Shown here piece after piece: positions 1 through 9,296 of a stretch of 64,000 nucleotides of DNA. The translations under genes and the position numbers were made by a program. Position 1 is the stretch's first letter; each line of letters begins with the position of its first letter. Under the pieces are notes generated by a model, which had not been told where the DNA came from, made no database searches, and saw only the letters and a list, made by a program, of their open reading frames with translations. This DNA comes from FEN-1219 sp036563665 (GTDB lineage Bacteria; Pseudomonadota; Gammaproteobacteria; Steroidobacterales; Rariloculaceae). The stretch is from positions 1 to 64,000 of the forward strand of contig DATCLY010000070.1 of NCBI GenBank assembly GCA_036563665.1. Direction: 5' to 3'.

Positions 1-2
1 CG

Positions 3-95
3 CTCACGGAGATCGCGAACGACAAGAGGAACACGGTCGTGTTCCCCGTGCCGCTCGATGTCATCGAGCCGATCCTGCAGCAGCTCCGGCGCTAG
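3..95 (+). CDS. C-terminal end of an SPFH/slipin-like membrane protein (partial)
   Basis: Only the last 30 codons are inside the window, entering from the left edge in frame 3 and ending at TAG. The peptide ends in VFPVPLDVIEPILQQLRR and starts with LTEIANDKRN. This pattern, a 'TEIA..KN..VFP.P.D' tail, is typical of slipin/stomatin-type SPFH proteins that sit at the inner membrane. The assignment rests on this short tail alone. It runs convergent to hrpA, with a REP hairpin between them. Confidence 0.5.
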   Translation, partial: LTEIANDKRNTVVFPVPLDVIEPILQQLRR

Positions 96-102
96 GGGGA
101 TA

Positions 103-195
103 GAAGAATCGCGGCTGGAAAGCCGCTCCCACCCGGAAAGCCGCTCCCACCTGACTATTCCCTGTGGGAGCGGCTTTCTAGCCGCGATCCTCTTC
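103..195. repeat. REP/BIME-type palindromic element between convergent genes
   Basis: Two tandem copies of GGAAAGCCGCTCCCACC (117-133 and 135-151) are followed by an inverted copy, GTGGGAGCGGCTTTC (164-178). Outer arms GAAGAATCGCGGCT (103-116) and AGCCGCGATCCTCTTC (180-195) pair around them, so the whole element can fold as one long hairpin. The core GTGGGAGCGGCTTT..AGCCGCGA is the type of repeat known as REP/BIME in pseudomonads, xanthomonads and relatives. It fills the gap between the slipin-like stop and the hrpA stop and may end transcription from both sides (inference). Confidence 0.85.
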
Positions 196-3100
196 TCATC
201 GTGTCTCTTCCATCGCCCGTCGCCACGCTTCCTGCAGCCGCTTCTCCGACACCGCCACGGCGGTCCCGAGCGACTGCGCGAACAGCGACACGCGGAACTC
301 CTCGAGCAGCCAGCGATAGCGCGTGACGGCCGCCGGCCACGGCCAGCCCGGCGGCTGCCGCGCCCGCCACTCCTCGAGCGGCCGGGCGGCGGCCCGCACC
401 CGCGCTTCGAACTCCTCGTCCTTGGGGTGGCGCTCGGCGAGCTTGCGCAGTCGCGTCTCCACCGCGCGGAGGTACCGCAGGAGGTGGCCCTGCCATTCGG
501 CGGGGGTCTCGGTGAGGAAGCCGGGGTGGACGAGCGCGTCGAGCTGCGCAGCGATGTCCCGCCGCGCGCGCTCGGGCACCGCGGGCGACGCGAGCCGCGC
601 ACGCAGCTCGCGATGCAGCCGCAGCACCGCGAGCAGGCCCTCGCGGAGACGTTCCGCGTTCGGCACGAACGCCGCGCGACCCTTCTCCAGCGCCGTGGCG
701 AACGCCGCCGCGGTGCGGATCGGCGGGTCGAGCTCGAAGCTCGCCTCCGCGCTCGCGCCGAGCAGGTCGTCCACGAGCTCGTCGCCCCGGCCGACGCCGT
801 GATAGGCCAGCACGAGCTCGCGGTTGCCCAGGATCTCATCGCGCACGAGCGCCGCCTGCTGCGGCAGGCTCTTCACGAGCAGCCGCCGCACGCCGGCACG
901 ATGGCGGGCGACGGCTGCGGGACCGGGCGGCAGCAACTGCAGGTCCACGCGGCCGCGCTCGTCGAGCAGCGCGGGATAGAGACGCAGATCCACCGAGCCC
1001 TGGCGCACGACGACCTCGTCCGGCAGGTCGCCGAGATCCCACCGCGTGAGGCCCGAGCGCACCCACGCGCGCGCCGCCTCGGGCGCGGGCGGCGGCCGCT
1101 CGTCGAACCGCCGCTGCAGCGCGCGGAAGTCCCGTCCCGACGCGATGATCTTGCCGTCCGCGTCCACGATTTCGACTCGCATCGCGAGATGCGCCGGCAG
1201 CGGCACGCGCTCGAGCGCGGCCGCGTCGACGGCCACGCCGCGGCGGGCCGCGAGCGCCTCGGCCAGCGCCGCCGCCACGCTCGTGTCGTGCCGCCGACGC
1301 TCGATCTCCGGCAGGAGCTCGGCCACCGTGTCAGGCAAGGGCACGAGCGGCCGGCGCCGCTCCTTCGGCAGCCCGCGCAGCATCGCGAGCGCCTTGTCCG
1401 GCAGCCAGCCGGGCACGAGCCAGTCGAGCGCCTCCGCCCGCACGCTGCCGACGAGCGCCGCGGGTATGCGCACGGTCAGGCCGTCGCGGGGCGCGCCCGG
1501 CTCGTAGCGATACTCGAGCGGCAGCCGCTGCCCCGCCACCTCGAGCGCGTCCGGATAGCGCTCGCGGGGCAGCGTCTCGGGATCCCGTGTGGCGACGTCC
1601 GCCGTGGACATCCGCAGGCGGCGCGCATTCTCCCGTGTGCGACACCAGCGCTCGAGGCTGCCGCGGTCGCGCACCTGCGCCGGCAGGCGCGCCTCGTAGA
1701 ACGTCCGCACGCCCGCCTCGCCGACGAAGAGATCGCGCGCGCGGCGCCGCGCCTCCCACTCGAGCAGCTCGCGCACGATGCGCCGGTTGTGCTCGAGGAA
1801 CGGCATGGCGACGCCGAGGCGCTCGCCGACGAGCGCCTCGCGGATGAAGATCTCGCGCGCGGCCGCGGGGTCGACGGGCCCGAAGTCCACGCGCCGCTCG
1901 CTCGAGAGCGTGAGGCCGAAGAGCGTGATCACTTCCCGCGCGGTCACGCGGCCGCGGCGCCGGTCCCACTCGGCATCGCGGTAATCCCGCCGCACGAGAT
2001 GCGGGGCCACGCGAACGACCCAGCGGGGATTGATCTGTGCCGCCGTGCGCAGATAGGTGCGCTCCGTCGCCACGCGCTCCGCCGCCACGATCCAGCGCGG
2101 CCGCTTCCTCGCCAACGCGCTGCCGGGGAAGAGCAGCGCCCGCGCGCCGTGCTGGCCGCAGTAGCGGGCGCCCTCCTCCTGCTCCGCCACGTGATCGACG
2201 AAGGCCGCGAGCACGGCCTGATGGATGGCCGCGTAGTCGGCTTCGCGCCGCCGGTCGTAGCGCCAGCCGAGGTCGCGCGCGAGGCGCGCGAGCTCGTCGT
2301 GCACGTCCTGCCATTCGCGCAGGCGCGACGCGGACAGGAACCGCTCGGCCGCCCACGCGCGCCACGCCCGCTCGCCACCGCGCGCGGCCTGGCGGAACGC
2401 CTGCCACAGGTTCACCAGACTCAGGAAATCCGAGCGCGGATCCGCGAGCTCCCGGTGACGCTGCCGGGCCGCCTCCAGGTGCTCGGGCGGGTGCTCGCGC
2501 GGATCGGGCACGCTCAACGCGGCGCCGATCACGAGCCCCTCGCGCAGCGCGCCGTGCCGGTTCGCCACCACGAGCAGCCGCGCCACGCGCGGATCCACGG
2601 GCAGGCGTGCCATGAGCCGTCCGTCGCTCGTGAGACGGCGCTCTTCGTCGAAGGCGCCGAGCAGATGCAGCAGCCGATACGCGTCCTGCACGGCGCGCGC
2701 CGGCGGCGCATCGAGGAACGGGAACTCCTCCACGTGGCCGAGGCCGAGCGCCTCGAGCTGCAGGATCACGCCGGCGAGATTGGTGCGCAGGATCTCGGGC
2801 TCGGTGAACGCCGGCCGCTCGTCGAAGTCCTGCTCGGCGTACAGCCGCACGCACACGCCCGGCGCGAGCCGGCCGCAGCGGCCGGCGCGCTGCACTGCGT
2901 TGGCGCGCGCGATGGGCTCGACGCCCAGGCCCTGCACGCGATGCCGCGGCGAGTAGCGGGCCACGCGCGCGAGGCCCGAGTCGATCACGGCGCCGATGCG
3001 CGGCACCGTGAGCGACGTCTCCGCCACGTTGGTGGCGAGCACGATGCGCGGCGCGCGGCCCGGATGGAAGATCCGCTGCTGGCGAACGGTGGACAGGCGC

Positions 3101-4107
3101 GCATACAACGGCAGCAGCTCGAAGCCGCCCGGCCCGGCAGCCGCGAGCGCCCGCTCCGCCTCGCGGATCCACCGCTCGCCGGGCAGGAAGACCAGCATGT
3201 CGCGAAGCTCGAGCGGCTCGCGAGCGAGCTCGACGGCCGCGCGGACCACTCCCTGCGCGAGCTCCTCGCCCGGCTCGAGCGGGCGATAGCGCGTCTCCAC
3301 CGGGAAGGTGCGGCCGGCCACGCGGATGATCGGCGCGCCGCCGAAGTGCCGCGAGAAGCTCTCGGGGTCGATGGTGGCCGACGTGATGACGATCCTGAGA
3401 TCCGGGCGCTGCCGCTCGATGCGGCGCAGGTAGCCGAGCAGGAAATCGATGTTGAGGCTGCGTTCGTGCGCCTCGTCGATGATCAGCGTGTCGTACGCCT
3501 CGAGCCGCCGGTCCCCGCGGATCTCGTTCAGCAGGATGCCGTCCGTCATGACCTTCACCACGGTGGACGGCGACGTCCGATCGGTGAAGCGCACCTTGAG
3601 ACCCACGGTTTCGCCGAGCGGCGTCTCGAGCTCCTCGGCGAGCCGCGCCGCGAGCGCACGCGCGGCGATGCGGCGGGGCTGCGTGTGGCCGATCATGCCG
3701 GCCACGCCGCGGCCCGCCTCCAGGCAGATCTTGGGGAGCTGCGTGGTCTTGCCGCTGCCCGTGTCGCCGCACACGACGATCACGCGGTGAGCCTCGAGCG
3801 CGGCCCGAATCTCGTCGCGGGCTCGGGCGATGGGCAGGTCGGGATAGCGGATCGTGTAACGGGCCGCTCGCCGGAGCGCGACACGCTCCTCGGCCGCGCG
3901 GCCCGCCGCGCGGGCCTTGTGGGTCAAGAGAGCAGGCTCGGAGAGGTATGTGGAGCTCGATCGCTCGTCGCCGACATGGGTTCGATCTTCGCAAATTCCG
4001 CCCGGGCGAGCCATCGTGCGCACGGGGCGGGACCGCACAAGGGACCGCGCCGTCGCCGCCTCACGGAGACGGTTCGCCTTGAATTTCCGCTTCGATGCGG
4101 CAAGCAT
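196..4107 (-). CDS. hrpA: ATP-dependent RNA helicase HrpA (DEAH/RHA family)
   Basis: DEAH-box RNA helicase of 1303 residues, the same size as E. coli HrpA (about 1300), a cytosolic enzyme that unwinds RNA and acts on mRNA/ribosome complexes. Visible motifs are Walker A GDTGSGKT (114-121), DEAH (211-214), SAT (243-245) and the arginine-finger motif QRAGR (406-410). HA2 and OB-fold regions follow, then a long C-terminal DUF3418 region, so all domains are present. The start is uncertain. ATG at 4107 lies only 31 bp from the divergent start at 4139, leaving no room for two promoters, and the first ~60 residues look low-complexity. ATG at 4014 or a TTG near 3927 are alternatives. Confidence 0.95.
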   Translation of the reverse strand: MLAASKRKFKANRLREAATARSLVRSRPVRTMARPGGICEDRTHVGDERSSSTYLSEPALLTHKARAAGRAAEERVALRRAARYTIRYPDLPIARARDEIRAALEAHRVIVVCGDTGSGKTTQLPKICLEAGRGVAGMIGHTQPRRIAARALAARLAEELETPLGETVGLKVRFTDRTSPSTVVKVMTDGILLNEIRGDRRLEAYDTLIIDEAHERSLNIDFLLGYLRRIERQRPDLRIVITSATIDPESFSRHFGGAPIIRVAGRTFPVETRYRPLEPGEELAQGVVRAAVELAREPLELRDMLVFLPGERWIREAERALAAAGPGGFELLPLYARLSTVRQQRIFHPGRAPRIVLATNVAETSLTVPRIGAVIDSGLARVARYSPRHRVQGLGVEPIARANAVQRAGRCGRLAPGVCVRLYAEQDFDERPAFTEPEILRTNLAGVILQLEALGLGHVEEFPFLDAPPARAVQDAYRLLHLLGAFDEERRLTSDGRLMARLPVDPRVARLLVVANRHGALREGLVIGAALSVPDPREHPPEHLEAARQRHRELADPRSDFLSLVNLWQAFRQAARGGERAWRAWAAERFLSASRLREWQDVHDELARLARDLGWRYDRRREADYAAIHQAVLAAFVDHVAEQEEGARYCGQHGARALLFPGSALARKRPRWIVAAERVATERTYLRTAAQINPRWVVRVAPHLVRRDYRDAEWDRRRGRVTAREVITLFGLTLSSERRVDFGPVDPAAAREIFIREALVGERLGVAMPFLEHNRRIVRELLEWEARRRARDLFVGEAGVRTFYEARLPAQVRDRGSLERWCRTRENARRLRMSTADVATRDPETLPRERYPDALEVAGQRLPLEYRYEPGAPRDGLTVRIPAALVGSVRAEALDWLVPGWLPDKALAMLRGLPKERRRPLVPLPDTVAELLPEIERRRHDTSVAAALAEALAARRGVAVDAAALERVPLPAHLAMRVEIVDADGKIIASGRDFRALQRRFDERPPPAPEAARAWVRSGLTRWDLGDLPDEVVVRQGSVDLRLYPALLDERGRVDLQLLPPGPAAVARHRAGVRRLLVKSLPQQAALVRDEILGNRELVLAYHGVGRGDELVDDLLGASAEASFELDPPIRTAAAFATALEKGRAAFVPNAERLREGLLAVLRLHRELRARLASPAVPERARRDIAAQLDALVHPGFLTETPAEWQGHLLRYLRAVETRLRKLAERHPKDEEFEARVRAAARPLEEWRARQPPGWPWPAAVTRYRWLLEEFRVSLFAQSLGTAVAVSEKRLQEAWRRAMEETR

Positions 4108-4138
4108 GGACGCTGCCGAACCGGCGGGACACCTTCAC

Positions 4139-6139
4139 ATGACACGACGTGGCTCCCGAGCCAGGGCGCGGGCCGCGGTCGCCGCCCTCCTCTGCGGCGC
4201 GCACATCGCGTGCACGGCGCCGGCCGCCGCCGAAGCCGTGCCGCTCTTCGACGGCACCTTGAGCGGCTGGAGCATCGAGAACACGGGCGCCGGCAACATC
4301 GCGGTGCGCGACGGCGTGCTGCGCGTGGAAGCGCCGGCGGGCTGGCTGCGCTCCGCGGCCGTCTACGGCGACTTCCGCCTGCGGGTGGAGTTCCGCTTCC
4401 TCACCGACGACGCGGACAGCGGCATCTTCGTGCGCGCCGTGGCCGACGGCGTGTTCGGGCGCGGCTGGCCGGCGAACAGCTATCAGGTGCAGCTGCGCAA
4501 CCCACTCGGCGAAAGCCCCTTCCCTCCCGTGGGCGGGATCTTCCGGCACGGCAAGCCGCCCGGCGAGACGCGCTTCGACGCCGAGCGCGCGGCCCGCACG
4601 TCGCTCGGCACGGGCGAATGGCAGACGCTCGAGATCGAGGTGATGGGCAGCGAGCTCGAGGTGCGCTTGAACGGCACGATGCTCACGCACGCGGCGGGCA
4701 TCGAGAACCCGTCGGGCTACGTCGGGATCCAGGCCGAGGCCGGGGCGCTCGAGTTTCGCGCCATCGAGATCGAGGAGCTCGGAGATCTCGCCGCGCGGCC
4801 CACCACCGCGCGCGCGGCGGACGGCTCCTTCATCTCCTGGCGCGAGCGCATCGTCGACGACGAAACCATCGGCGGCGTGCCGCTGCGCGGCAGCGACGGC
4901 CTGGTCATGGCGGATCTCGATCGCGACGGACATCTCGACATCGTGTCGGTGCACGAGTCGGACGACCGCTACGACGGTGCGCCGGAGGGGCACATCCGCA
5001 TCGCTTTCGGCACGGCGGACCCGACCGTGTGGCGCTCGATCACGGTGGCCGAAGGGCCCGAGGCCGGCGCCGCGGAGGACGTGGCCGTGGGCGACGTGAA
5101 CGGCGACGGCTGGCTCGACATCGTGGCCGCGTGCGAGCTCGCCCATCTCATCTATCTGCAGAATCCCGGTCGCGGCGCGCGCGACGCCCCTTGGCCTCGG
5201 CTGATCCCCGCCGCGACGCGCGGCCGCGGGTCGTTCATTCGCGTGTTCCTGGCCGATCTGAACGGCGACGAGCGGCTCGAGGTGGTCACGGCGAACAAGG
5301 GCGCGCAGGACCCGAGGCGGGCCCGCCAGGAGCCGAAGCCGATCTCGTTCTTCGCGCTGACCGGCGACCCGCTCGACGACGTCTCGTGGCGCGAGCACGT
5401 GCTCACGAAGGTGCCGTGGCCGATCAACTCCCAGCCCGTGGATCTCGACGGCGACGGCGATCTGGACGTCGTGGCGGGCAGCGTCGCCGAGCGGCGCATG
5501 CTGTGGTTCGAGAACCGCAGCCGCGGCGAGTCTTTCGACTTCGTCGAGCACCCCGTGGCGATCGAGCCCGCCGTGCCGAGCGCGGACGAGGTCTTCGTGC
5601 ACGCGTTCAACATGGAGTTCGTCGACCTCAGCGGCGACGGCCGCCTCGACATCGTCACGTTCGACACGCCGCCGCTCGTCGGGCGCAGGCTCCTCTGGCT
5701 CGAGCAGCCCGCGCGTCTCGGGGAAGCCTGGCGCTATCACGTCATCGGCTCGTACGCGCCCGATTCGCTGGTCGGCCTCTCGGTCGCCGACATCGACGGC
5801 GACGGCGATCCCGACGTGATGACGGGCGGCTACAGCCTGTCGCCGCGGGACAGCGACGAGCCCACGCCCGACGCCTCGCTCGGCCGGCTCGCCTGGTACG
5901 AGAACCGCGGCGCCGACGGCTGGGCGCGGCACGACTTCTCGCGCCGGCAGCGCGGGATGTTCGACAAGTTCGTGGCGGTCGACCTGGACGGCGACGGCGA
6001 CGTGGACTTCGCGGGCACACGCGGCAACAGCGGCGCGTACGACGGCGTCTTCTGGCTCGAGCAGGTGCGCACTGCGGAGCCGCGCGCCGCCTTCCAGCGC
6101 GCCCGGACGCACGATAGCCCCGAGGTGCCGCTGCCTTGA
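4139..6139 (+). CDS. Secreted DUF1080 (3-keto-disaccharide hydrolase-like) protein with FG-GAP/VCBS repeats
   Basis: A 666-residue exported protein. The start ATG at 4139 gives a clean signal peptide (MTRRGSRARARAAVAALL...APAAAEA); in-frame starts further upstream would spoil it. Residues ~35-215 resemble DUF1080/concanavalin-like domains (LFDGTLSGW, DSGIFVRA, GYVGIQAE), a fold found in 3-keto-disaccharide hydrolases. From ~257 onward come seven calcium-loop repeats of the DxDGDGxxD type (near residues 257, 318, 373, 435, 496, 551 and 616), predicted to form a beta-propeller. A binding or glycan-processing role outside the cytoplasm is inferred. It is followed by the M28-like gene 29 bp downstream and probably co-transcribed with it. 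Confidence 0.85.
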   Translation: MTRRGSRARARAAVAALLCGAHIACTAPAAAEAVPLFDGTLSGWSIENTGAGNIAVRDGVLRVEAPAGWLRSAAVYGDFRLRVEFRFLTDDADSGIFVRAVADGVFGRGWPANSYQVQLRNPLGESPFPPVGGIFRHGKPPGETRFDAERAARTSLGTGEWQTLEIEVMGSELEVRLNGTMLTHAAGIENPSGYVGIQAEAGALEFRAIEIEELGDLAARPTTARAADGSFISWRERIVDDETIGGVPLRGSDGLVMADLDRDGHLDIVSVHESDDRYDGAPEGHIRIAFGTADPTVWRSITVAEGPEAGAAEDVAVGDVNGDGWLDIVAACELAHLIYLQNPGRGARDAPWPRLIPAATRGRGSFIRVFLADLNGDERLEVVTANKGAQDPRRARQEPKPISFFALTGDPLDDVSWREHVLTKVPWPINSQPVDLDGDGDLDVVAGSVAERRMLWFENRSRGESFDFVEHPVAIEPAVPSADEVFVHAFNMEFVDLSGDGRLDIVTFDTPPLVGRRLLWLEQPARLGEAWRYHVIGSYAPDSLVGLSVADIDGDGDPDVMTGGYSLSPRDSDEPTPDASLGRLAWYENRGADGWARHDFSRRQRGMFDKFVAVDLDGDGDVDFAGTRGNSGAYDGVFWLEQVRTAEPRAAFQRARTHDSPEVPLP

Positions 6140-6168
6140 CGCCGCATCCGGACGCAGCGAGGAACGAC

Positions 6169-7479
6169 ATGCTGACCAGACGCACGGTCATTCGCGGCAT
6201 GGCGCTCGGCGCGGCCTTCGCCGCCGGCCTGCCCCGCACGACCTCCGCGCAGGACAGCGACGGCGATCTCGTCGCCCGCCTGCGCGCCGACCTCGAGCGG
6301 CACGCGAGCTTCGGTCTCAAGTTCTCGGCCGGCCCCGGCGACGCGGCGACGGCCGGTTGGGTCGCCGGGCGGCTGCGGGAGATCGGCTACGCCGTGGAGG
6401 AATCGGAGTTTCCCGCGCCGTTCTTCGTGCAGCGCGCCGCCCGGCTGACTGCGGGCTCGGCGAGCGCGACCGTGCACCCGCAGGCGCCCGTCGTGCCCAC
6501 CCCACCCGAAGGCGTCACCGCGCCGCTCGCGCTCGTCGAGGACGACGCCCGGGACGTGAGCGGACGCATCGCGCTCTTCGTCGCGCCGTTCGGCCGGCAC
6601 GCCGCGCTGTTCCCCAACCGCGGCATCGGCAAGACGGTGCGTGAGATCGCAGCGGCCGGTGCCCGCGCCGTGGTGGTCGTCACCACCGGCCCCACCGGCG
6701 AGGCAATCGCGCTGAACGCGCCCGAGGAGCCGTTCGTGCCGATACCGGCCGCGATCCTGGCGCCGAAGGACGCGGGTCCCTTCGTGGAAGCGGCACGCGC
6801 AGGCCGAACGGCGACGCTCGTCATCGACGGAGAAGCCACGCGGCGGCCCAGCAAGAACGTGGTGGCGCGCCTCGTGCGCGGCCGCCGCTGGATCGTCGTC
6901 TCCACGCCCCGCTCGGGCTGGTATCACTGCGTGGGCGAGCGCGGCACCGGCACCGCGGCCTTCCTCGAGATGGCGGCCTGGGCTCGCACGCGCTTCCCGG
7001 ACCTCTCCGTGTTCCTCATGAACACGGGCGGGCACGAGTACTTCTTCGCGGGATCGCACCACGTGCTCGGCGAAGCGCCGCCGCCCGAGGACACGCTGGC
7101 CTGGGCGCACATCGGCGCCGCCATCGCCACCCGCGACGCCGTCGAGCGCGACGGCCGATGGGTCATGCTGGAAGAGGCCGATCCGCAGCGGTCGCTGATG
7201 GCCACGGAGGCCGCCCGCGCCGCCGCCGCGACGGCGTTCGCCGGCCTGTCCGGCCTGTCCGGCCTGTCCGAGCCCACGCCGGTGCGGCCGCAGGCCGGCG
7301 AGCTCTCGACGTTCACCGACCGGGGGTATCGCGCCGCGTTCGCCGTGCTCGGCGTTCACCGCTGGATGCACACGATGCAGGACACGCTGGAGCGCGTGGA
7401 TGCGCGCCTCCTCGTGCCCGTGCTGCGAGCCCATCAGCGCACGATCGAGCTGCTCGTCACCGCGCAGGAACGCGCCTGA
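6169..7479 (+). CDS. Tat-exported M28-peptidase-like protein lacking obvious metal ligands
   Basis: 436 residues. ATG at 6169 is chosen because GAGGAACGAC provides a ribosome-binding site and the N-terminus becomes MLTRRTVIRGMALG, a twin-arginine-like signal ending near TTSAQ; a TTG at 6136 overlaps the previous stop. The middle (~residues 110-220) looks like a PA insert, and the C-terminal half follows the M28 aminopeptidase layout. Where active M28 enzymes have H-x-D, a D-N-x-S-G loop and GEE, this protein has STPRSG, ERGTG and GGHE. The zinc ligands are therefore largely replaced. It may be a non-catalytic relative or use other residues. A short GLSGLSGLSE repeat from three 9-bp units lies near residue 365. 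Confidence 0.7.
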   Translation: MLTRRTVIRGMALGAAFAAGLPRTTSAQDSDGDLVARLRADLERHASFGLKFSAGPGDAATAGWVAGRLREIGYAVEESEFPAPFFVQRAARLTAGSASATVHPQAPVVPTPPEGVTAPLALVEDDARDVSGRIALFVAPFGRHAALFPNRGIGKTVREIAAAGARAVVVVTTGPTGEAIALNAPEEPFVPIPAAILAPKDAGPFVEAARAGRTATLVIDGEATRRPSKNVVARLVRGRRWIVVSTPRSGWYHCVGERGTGTAAFLEMAAWARTRFPDLSVFLMNTGGHEYFFAGSHHVLGEAPPPEDTLAWAHIGAAIATRDAVERDGRWVMLEEADPQRSLMATEAARAAAATAFAGLSGLSGLSEPTPVRPQAGELSTFTDRGYRAAFAVLGVHRWMHTMQDTLERVDARLLVPVLRAHQRTIELLVTAQERA

Positions 7480-7530
7480 CACACGCCGCGCGGGTCGCCC
7501 CGGTCGCGGCCGCGGTCGACCGGACGGTGC

Positions 7531-8652
7531 CTATTGGACGACGGAGATCCGCGCCCAGATCGAGTCGACGATGCGCTCCGGGCCGAAGTCCGAGGGCAAC
7601 GAGCGTCGGGCGGTCTCGGCGTCGATGAGCGCATTCGTCTGCAGGACCGCCAATGCGCCGACGAGCCGGCCGAAGCGAAGCGAGCGGGCGAGGCCGTCGA
7701 CCTCCTGCGGCGGCGCTTTCCCGGGGATCTCGCCGTCGAGCGTGGTCAAGATGCGCGGCGACAGGTCCCAGCTCTGCGCGATGCGCCGGGCCGCCGCGGC
7801 GGCATGAGCGTCGATCGCCGCGGCCACGAGCGCGGCGGACGGGCCCTTGCGCCCGCTTCTCCTGAGCCGATCGCGCAGGACCGTGAACACCACGATCGTG
7901 CCGAGGCCCATGAGCAGGCCGAGGAGCTGCGCCGCGAAGCGATCCGTCTTCTCGACGAAGGCGCCATGCGCCTCTGCGGCGGCCGCAGCGCGAAACGTGT
8001 GATCCCAGGTGACGTGCGGAAAGCGGGCGAAGCGCTCGTCCGCCACGCGAAACACCGGCTGTATGACCGCCGCGGCCACCACGGACCGAATGCCTTCGGT
8101 GCCGAGCTGCACGATCGCGCGCTCGACGCTTTCGATGGGGCGCGGGCTCACGCGGTATAGCGGGCTGTTCGCGAGCCGCAAGACGTTTCCCACCAGCGCC
8201 GGGTCGCGAACGATGATCGCCGCGAGCTCGCGCCACGACGTCTCGCTATCGTTCATCGCCTGCAGGAGGCGGGGCAGCAGCATGGGCCGCCGCGGCACAT
8301 AGCGGCTCTCGATGGTGCCCGATTCGATGACTGTCCCGAGCGCCGCAACCTGCTCGCCGTGCTCGGCGGCGCCGCCCGGGGATACGTCCGCGCCGAGCGC
8401 GAGCGCGTGCAGCTTTGCCCAGACCTCCGGCTCAGTCAGGGCGGGAACGTCCGGAGAAGCGGCCTCCGGAGACGCGGCCTGCGGAGAAGCGCCCTCCAGC
8501 TGTGCGTCCGGCGCCGGATCGACGGCTGCGGGCGGCTGCCGAGGGACGGCACGGCCGCGAGCGTCCAGGCGCAGCGCGGACGGAGCGAACGCGACGACGA
8601 CTGCGCAGAACGTGCAGCCGATCGCGAGGACCAGCACTATCGCCAGAGTCAT
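7531..8652 (-). CDS. Membrane-anchored HDOD-domain protein
   Basis: 373 residues from ATG at 8652 (MTLAIVLVLAIG...), which opens with a transmembrane segment (~2-27) followed by a Pro/Ala-rich linker with repeated SPEAASP-like units. The remaining ~250 residues form an HDOD domain (LLPRLLQAMND, DPALVGNVLRLANSPLY, VERAIVQLGTEGIRSVV). HDOD proteins are non-catalytic relatives of HD hydrolases used in signalling and cell-cycle or motility control. No HD pair or GGDEF/EAL partner is visible. Neighbours give no specific pathway. A start at 8799 would add an unlikely Cys-rich leader. Confidence 0.85.
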   Translation of the reverse strand: MTLAIVLVLAIGCTFCAVVVAFAPSALRLDARGRAVPRQPPAAVDPAPDAQLEGASPQAASPEAASPDVPALTEPEVWAKLHALALGADVSPGGAAEHGEQVAALGTVIESGTIESRYVPRRPMLLPRLLQAMNDSETSWRELAAIIVRDPALVGNVLRLANSPLYRVSPRPIESVERAIVQLGTEGIRSVVAAAVIQPVFRVADERFARFPHVTWDHTFRAAAAAEAHGAFVEKTDRFAAQLLGLLMGLGTIVVFTVLRDRLRRSGRKGPSAALVAAAIDAHAAAAARRIAQSWDLSPRILTTLDGEIPGKAPPQEVDGLARSLRFGRLVGALAVLQTNALIDAETARRSLPSDFGPERIVDSIWARISVVQ

Positions 8653-8816
8653 GGGTCGCAGCCATCCGAGAGCCGCGCGGCCGCGTGAATGCGAGCCGCT
8701 CGGTCGGTGACAGTATGCACGGCCGCCGCAGCGGGAATATGTGAAAGCCATCGCAGCCGGCTCGACTCCGCCGGCGCCGCCGCAGGCGCCTGCGAGCATC
8801 GCGCGCGCTCGCCGGC

Positions 8817-9206
8817 TCAGGCTTTGCGGCGTCCTGCCTTGGCCGAGCGCCCCTTGGGCTTCGCGCCGACCAGGCCGTAGCTATCGGCAATGAGGTCCTC
8901 GAGCATCGACCACTTGATGCGCGGGCGATCCATCCAGACGCCGATCCAGCCCTTGTGGCCGACGTAGGGCGGCACGAAGAAGCTCTCCGGGTCCATGGCG
9001 AGCAGGGCTTCCTGGGTGCCCTCGCGCCCTTTCATCCAGACCGAAGGCCGGCCTCCCGGGTAGTTCCCTTTGGCCATCGCGAAAATCTTGTCACGCACGC
9101 GCCACGTGGGATCGCCCCATGCGATTTTCTCGGTCGCGCCCGGAAAAGCGAGACAGATCTTGCGAAGCCGCTCGAGGCGGTCGGGAGAGATCGTCAGCTC
9201 GTTCAT
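8817..9206 (-). CDS. MmcQ/YjbR family protein
   Basis: 129 residues matching the whole MmcQ/YjbR fold: LRKICLAFPGATEKIAWGDPTWRV at the N-terminus (paired cystatin-like fold typical of the CyaY-like superfamily), the FFVPPYVGHKGWIGVWMD core, then LEDLIADSYGLVGAKP. The last ~12 residues are Lys/Arg-rich. Members are often called DNA-binding, but biochemical roles are poorly defined. The gene stands alone, with HDOD downstream and a DUF6152 gene upstream on the same strand. Confidence 0.85.
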   Translation of the reverse strand: MNELTISPDRLERLRKICLAFPGATEKIAWGDPTWRVRDKIFAMAKGNYPGGRPSVWMKGREGTQEALLAMDPESFFVPPYVGHKGWIGVWMDRPRIKWSMLEDLIADSYGLVGAKPKGRSAKAGRRKA

Positions 9207-9296
9207 CCGCTACGCCCTTCCCCGCAAGCGACGAGTGGCGTACCTCGCCCGCCTAGGCGGGAACGCTCCGACGCGCGAGCGCGCCGGGAAGGTGGA

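Noticed and set aside
58..6117. A 2019-codon open frame on the plus strand covering hrpA and beyond
   Set aside because: It lies antisense to hrpA and out of frame with the FG-GAP gene, is extremely Arg/Ala-rich and shows no domain. It is a high-GC shadow, as are similar long frames elsewhere.
7240..7269. GGCCTGTCC x3 tandem repeat as a mobile or CRISPR-like repeat
   Set aside because: It is a 9-bp in-frame codon repeat (GLS units) inside the M28-like gene.
9248..9261. Perfect palindrome CCCGCCTAGGCGGG between the YjbR and DUF6152 genes
   Set aside because: Too short to give evidence of an operator or terminator; similar GC palindromes are expected by chance at this base composition.
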